Of a stretch of 16,590 nt of DNA, positions 14,959 through 16,590 are shown one piece after another. Numbering within the stretch: position 1 is the stretch's first letter; each line of letters starts with the position of its first letter. This DNA comes from Treponema sp. (GTDB lineage: Bacteria > Spirochaetota > Spirochaetia > Treponematales > Treponemataceae), in contig SFOB01000064.1 in assembly GCA_004554075.1 (NCBI GenBank), positions 1-16,590 of the forward strand, written 5' to 3'. The translations under genes were made by a program, and so were the position numbers. The notes beneath the pieces were generated by a model. It did not search any database. It was given only the letters and a program-made list of their open reading frames with translations, and was not told where the DNA came from.

Positions 14959-15028
14959 CCACGAATGTGGTAATTATGTATCGCGTTGCCATCGTAATGG
15001 CAGGGAAAGTGATGTGGAGTTCATCACT
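14959..15028 (-). promoter_or_regulatory. Structured 5' leader of the sugar-binding-protein gene (three hairpins)
   Basis: Between the predicted start of transcription near 15034 and the ribosome-binding site at 14950-14954 are three short inverted repeats. They are AGTGATG/CATCACT (15008-15014 with 15022-15028, 7 bp), TGCCAT/ATGGCA (14987-14992 with 14997-15002, 6 bp, TACG loop on the minus strand) and CCAC/GTGG (14959-14962 with 14967-14970, 4 bp). The last ends 4 nt before the Shine-Dalgarno. They could be mRNA structure, an operator, or both. No known riboswitch class was recognised. Confidence 0.5.
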
Positions 15029-15040
15029 GCGGGATGTGGT

Positions 15041-15069
15041 ATAATAACATTAACCGTTTAATTTTTCAA
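15041..15069 (-). promoter_or_regulatory. Sigma-70-type promoter of the sugar ABC transporter block
   Basis: On the minus strand TTGAAA (15064-15069), a 17-nt spacer and TATTAT (15041-15046) match both consensus hexamers at 5/6 with ideal spacing. Transcription would start near 15034 and give a leader of about 90 nt before the ATG at 14943. This is the best promoter in the window. Confidence 0.7.
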
Positions 15070-15103
15070 TTAAAAGCTGAATTTATTTTTATATAAAACT
15101 TTT

Positions 15104-15133
15104 TCGTCATTGCGAGCCTAGCGAAGCAATTCA
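15104..15133. repeat. Dispersed-repeat-like element (CGTCATTGCGAG...GCGAAGCAAT)
   Basis: The sequence TCGTCATTGCGAGCC followed by TAGCGAAGCAATTC has inverted ends (ATTGC/GCAAT). It matches a well-known type of short intergenic repeat found in many unrelated bacterial genomes. It lies in the 248-bp divergent gap between the sugar-binding-protein promoter and the esterase gene. Only one copy is in the window, so repetition in this genome is inferred. Confidence 0.6.
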
Positions 15134-15179
15134 TTTTATCTCATAACACATTTTTATTACTTTATTCCTTAAAAATCAT

Positions 15180-15185
15180 TATATT
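15180..15185 (+). promoter_or_regulatory. TATATT box 7 nt before the esterase ATG
   Basis: TATATT (5/6 to consensus) lies 7 nt before the A of ATG 15192, the same spacing as at 5648. No Shine-Dalgarno is present in TATATTATAAATATG. The -35 region is poor and the stretch is AT-rich, so this is tentative. Confidence 0.3.
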
Positions 15186-15191
15186 ATAAAT

Positions 15192-16590
15192 ATGAAACAG
15201 ACAATCAAATTAATTTTTAGCGCAGTTCTTGCAACTTCATTATTCATTTCCTGCGCATCAAAAGACGCTAAAAAAACTAATCCCACAGGATTAAAAACTC
15301 AGCTTCGAACCGAAGTTGTTTCTGTTACCGGTGGTGATATCCGCGGTATTTATAATAAGGAAGGTACAGTTGAAATTTATGCCGGCATACCTTTTGCAGC
15401 CCCTCCAGTAGGCAACCTCCGCTGGAAAGAACCTCAGGATATTGAACCGTGGACTGGAATTTTAGAAGCAGATCACTTTGCTCCAATGGCTATGCAGAAT
15501 CAGAATGGACCTGTTTATAATTTCCTTTTCAATCTTTATACCCATAGTAAATCAGACAGAACTTATGGTGCACCTAAAAGCGAAGACTGCCTTTATCTGA
15601 ATGTATGGAAACCTGCTGGTAAGGCACCTCAAGGCGGCTGGCCTGTTCTTGTTTATGTTCATGGCGGTTCTCTTATGACAGGTCAGAGCTGGTATTCAAA
15701 ATATGACGGCGAAAATCTTGCAGAAAACGGAATTATAGTTGTAAATATTGCCTACAGAACCGGTGTATTCGGCTATTTTGCAGACAAGGAGCTGGCAGCT
15801 GAATCAGAGCATGGAACAACTGGAAACTATGGCTTACTTGACCAGATTAAAGCTCTTGAATGGGTTCATAATAATATTTCCGCATTTGATGGAGATGCAG
15901 GAAACGTTACAATTGCCGGTGAATCAGCTGGTTCATCTTCTGTAAATGCTCTTTGCGCTACTCCTCTTACAAAAGGATATTTCCGTCGTGCAATTGGTGA
16001 AAGCTCTTCTGTAGTTCAGCAGACTCCGCCACATACCTTCCGCACAATGGAAGCAGCCCTTAAGATGGGAGATGACATCAAAAAAGAGTTTAAGTGCAGC
16101 TCTATTGAAGAAATGCGTGCCCTGCCTGCAGAAAAACTTATCAAAACAAAATACGCAAATAATTCTATGACAGTTGATGGCTATGCCCTTCCGGAAACTC
16201 CTTATGAGATTTACAAAAAAGGCCAGAACCACGAAGAAGCTCTTTTGAACGGCTTTAATAAAAGAGAAGCCTTTGGATTTACTTTCTTCACCAAGGTAGA
16301 TAAAAAGACTATTACTCCGCTTCTTCAGCCAAGTTTTAAGGAAAAAACTGCTGCCTTCCTTGAAAAATATGGCAGCGAAAATAAAAAGCAGTTGAAAGAA
16401 TTATACAATGATGTTTTCTCTGTTGTATGTTTTACCTATCCACATGACCAGTGGACTAAGACTCTTGCGGCTCAGGGAAAGCCTGTTTATGAATATTACT
16501 TCAGCCGTGAAAATGGAGAAATAGGTACAAACCACTCTGGTGAGATGATTTACGCTTACCGTAATGTTCCCCGCACCAAAAACTATAATG
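15192..16590 (+). CDS. Type-B carboxylesterase, lipoprotein (partial)
   Basis: Alpha/beta-hydrolase that cleaves carboxylic esters, probably tethered in the periplasm or at the surface. It runs open through the right window edge; 466 codons are visible. The N-terminus (MKQTIKLIFSAVLATSLFISC) is a lipoprotein signal with FISC (C21). Type-B family marks follow: YAGIPFAAPPVGNLRWKEP, SEDCLYLNVWKP, the oxyanion-hole VYVHGGSLMTG, and YRTGVFGYFA with GNYGLLDQIKALEWVHNNI. The nucleophile elbow GESAG gives Ser245. Glu359 in GFNKREAFGF and His448 in GTNHSGEMIYAYRN complete a plausible triad. The start at 15192 is the only ATG before the signal peptide, but has no Shine-Dalgarno. It diverges from the sugar transporter block. 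It may remove acyl groups from plant glycans so that sugars can be imported, but the substrate is not shown. Confidence 0.93.
   Translation, partial: MKQTIKLIFSAVLATSLFISCASKDAKKTNPTGLKTQLRTEVVSVTGGDIRGIYNKEGTVEIYAGIPFAAPPVGNLRWKEPQDIEPWTGILEADHFAPMAMQNQNGPVYNFLFNLYTHSKSDRTYGAPKSEDCLYLNVWKPAGKAPQGGWPVLVYVHGGSLMTGQSWYSKYDGENLAENGIIVVNIAYRTGVFGYFADKELAAESEHGTTGNYGLLDQIKALEWVHNNISAFDGDAGNVTIAGESAGSSSVNALCATPLTKGYFRRAIGESSSVVQQTPPHTFRTMEAALKMGDDIKKEFKCSSIEEMRALPAEKLIKTKYANNSMTVDGYALPETPYEIYKKGQNHEEALLNGFNKREAFGFTFFTKVDKKTITPLLQPSFKEKTAAFLEKYGSENKKQLKELYNDVFSVVCFTYPHDQWTKTLAAQGKPVYEYYFSRENGEIGTNHSGEMIYAYRNVPRTKNYN

Noticed and set aside
15933..16232. Minus-strand open frame of 99 codons within the esterase
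   Set aside because: It is antisense to conserved type-B carboxylesterase sequence and has no supporting start signals.
1..16590. CRISPR arrays, tRNA or rRNA genes, insertion sequences and phage genes
   Set aside because: No regularly spaced repeats, no tRNA cloverleaf or rRNA-like stretch was noticed, and no transposase or integrase motif occurs in any supported reading frame.

Overview
The window looks like chromosomal DNA from a low-GC diderm, most likely a host-associated or rumen-type Treponema (Spirochaetota). This is inferred from gene content, an AT-rich codon style, and N-termini whose lipoboxes have Phe at -3 (FASC, FFSC, FISC), the relaxed form typical of spirochaetes. No rRNA, tRNA, CRISPR array, insertion sequence or phage gene was seen.

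Layout, left to right. (a) 1-4062, minus strand: an oligopeptide/dipeptide-type ABC importer, in transcription order a lipoprotein substrate-binding protein, an OppB-type permease and an OppC-type permease cut by the window edge. (b) 4164-5046, plus strand: a gene for a permuted papain/NlpC-P60-like protein, split by one extra A in an A8 tract. (c) 5064-5648, minus: a small polytopic membrane protein resembling ECF S-components, preceded by a strong hairpin terminator at 5664-5696. (d) 5717-14943, minus: one long co-directional block. In transcription order it holds a sugar-type (family 1) binding protein, a MalK/UgpC-type ATPase, MalF- and MalG-type permeases (the junctions overlap by 1-4 nt), a lipobox-bearing DesK/NarX-type histidine kinase, a NarL/FixJ-type response regulator, and two related secreted proteins. 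Each secreted protein carries two copies of an unrecognised Trp-rich repeat of about 125 residues. (e) 15192-16590, plus, divergent from the block: a lipoprotein type-B carboxylesterase, cut by the right edge.

A reasonable reading of block (d) is an uptake-plus-sensing unit. The binding protein and ABC complex import a carbohydrate, the two-component pair senses something outside the inner membrane, and the response regulator may control the secreted repeat proteins directly downstream. The substrate and the function of the repeat proteins cannot be read from the sequence.

The most notable observations are: the new repeat family (four copies in two adjacent genes); a perfect 52-bp tandem duplication that frameshifts the sugar-binding protein and breaks its 1-nt overlap with the ATPase gene; the A8-tract frameshift in the papain-like gene; several genes with a TATAAT-like box 7-8 nt before an ATG and no Shine-Dalgarno, suggesting leaderless mRNAs; a structured leader upstream of the sugar-binding protein; and a GC-rich 51-bp in-frame insertion suspected near the end of the OppC-type gene.
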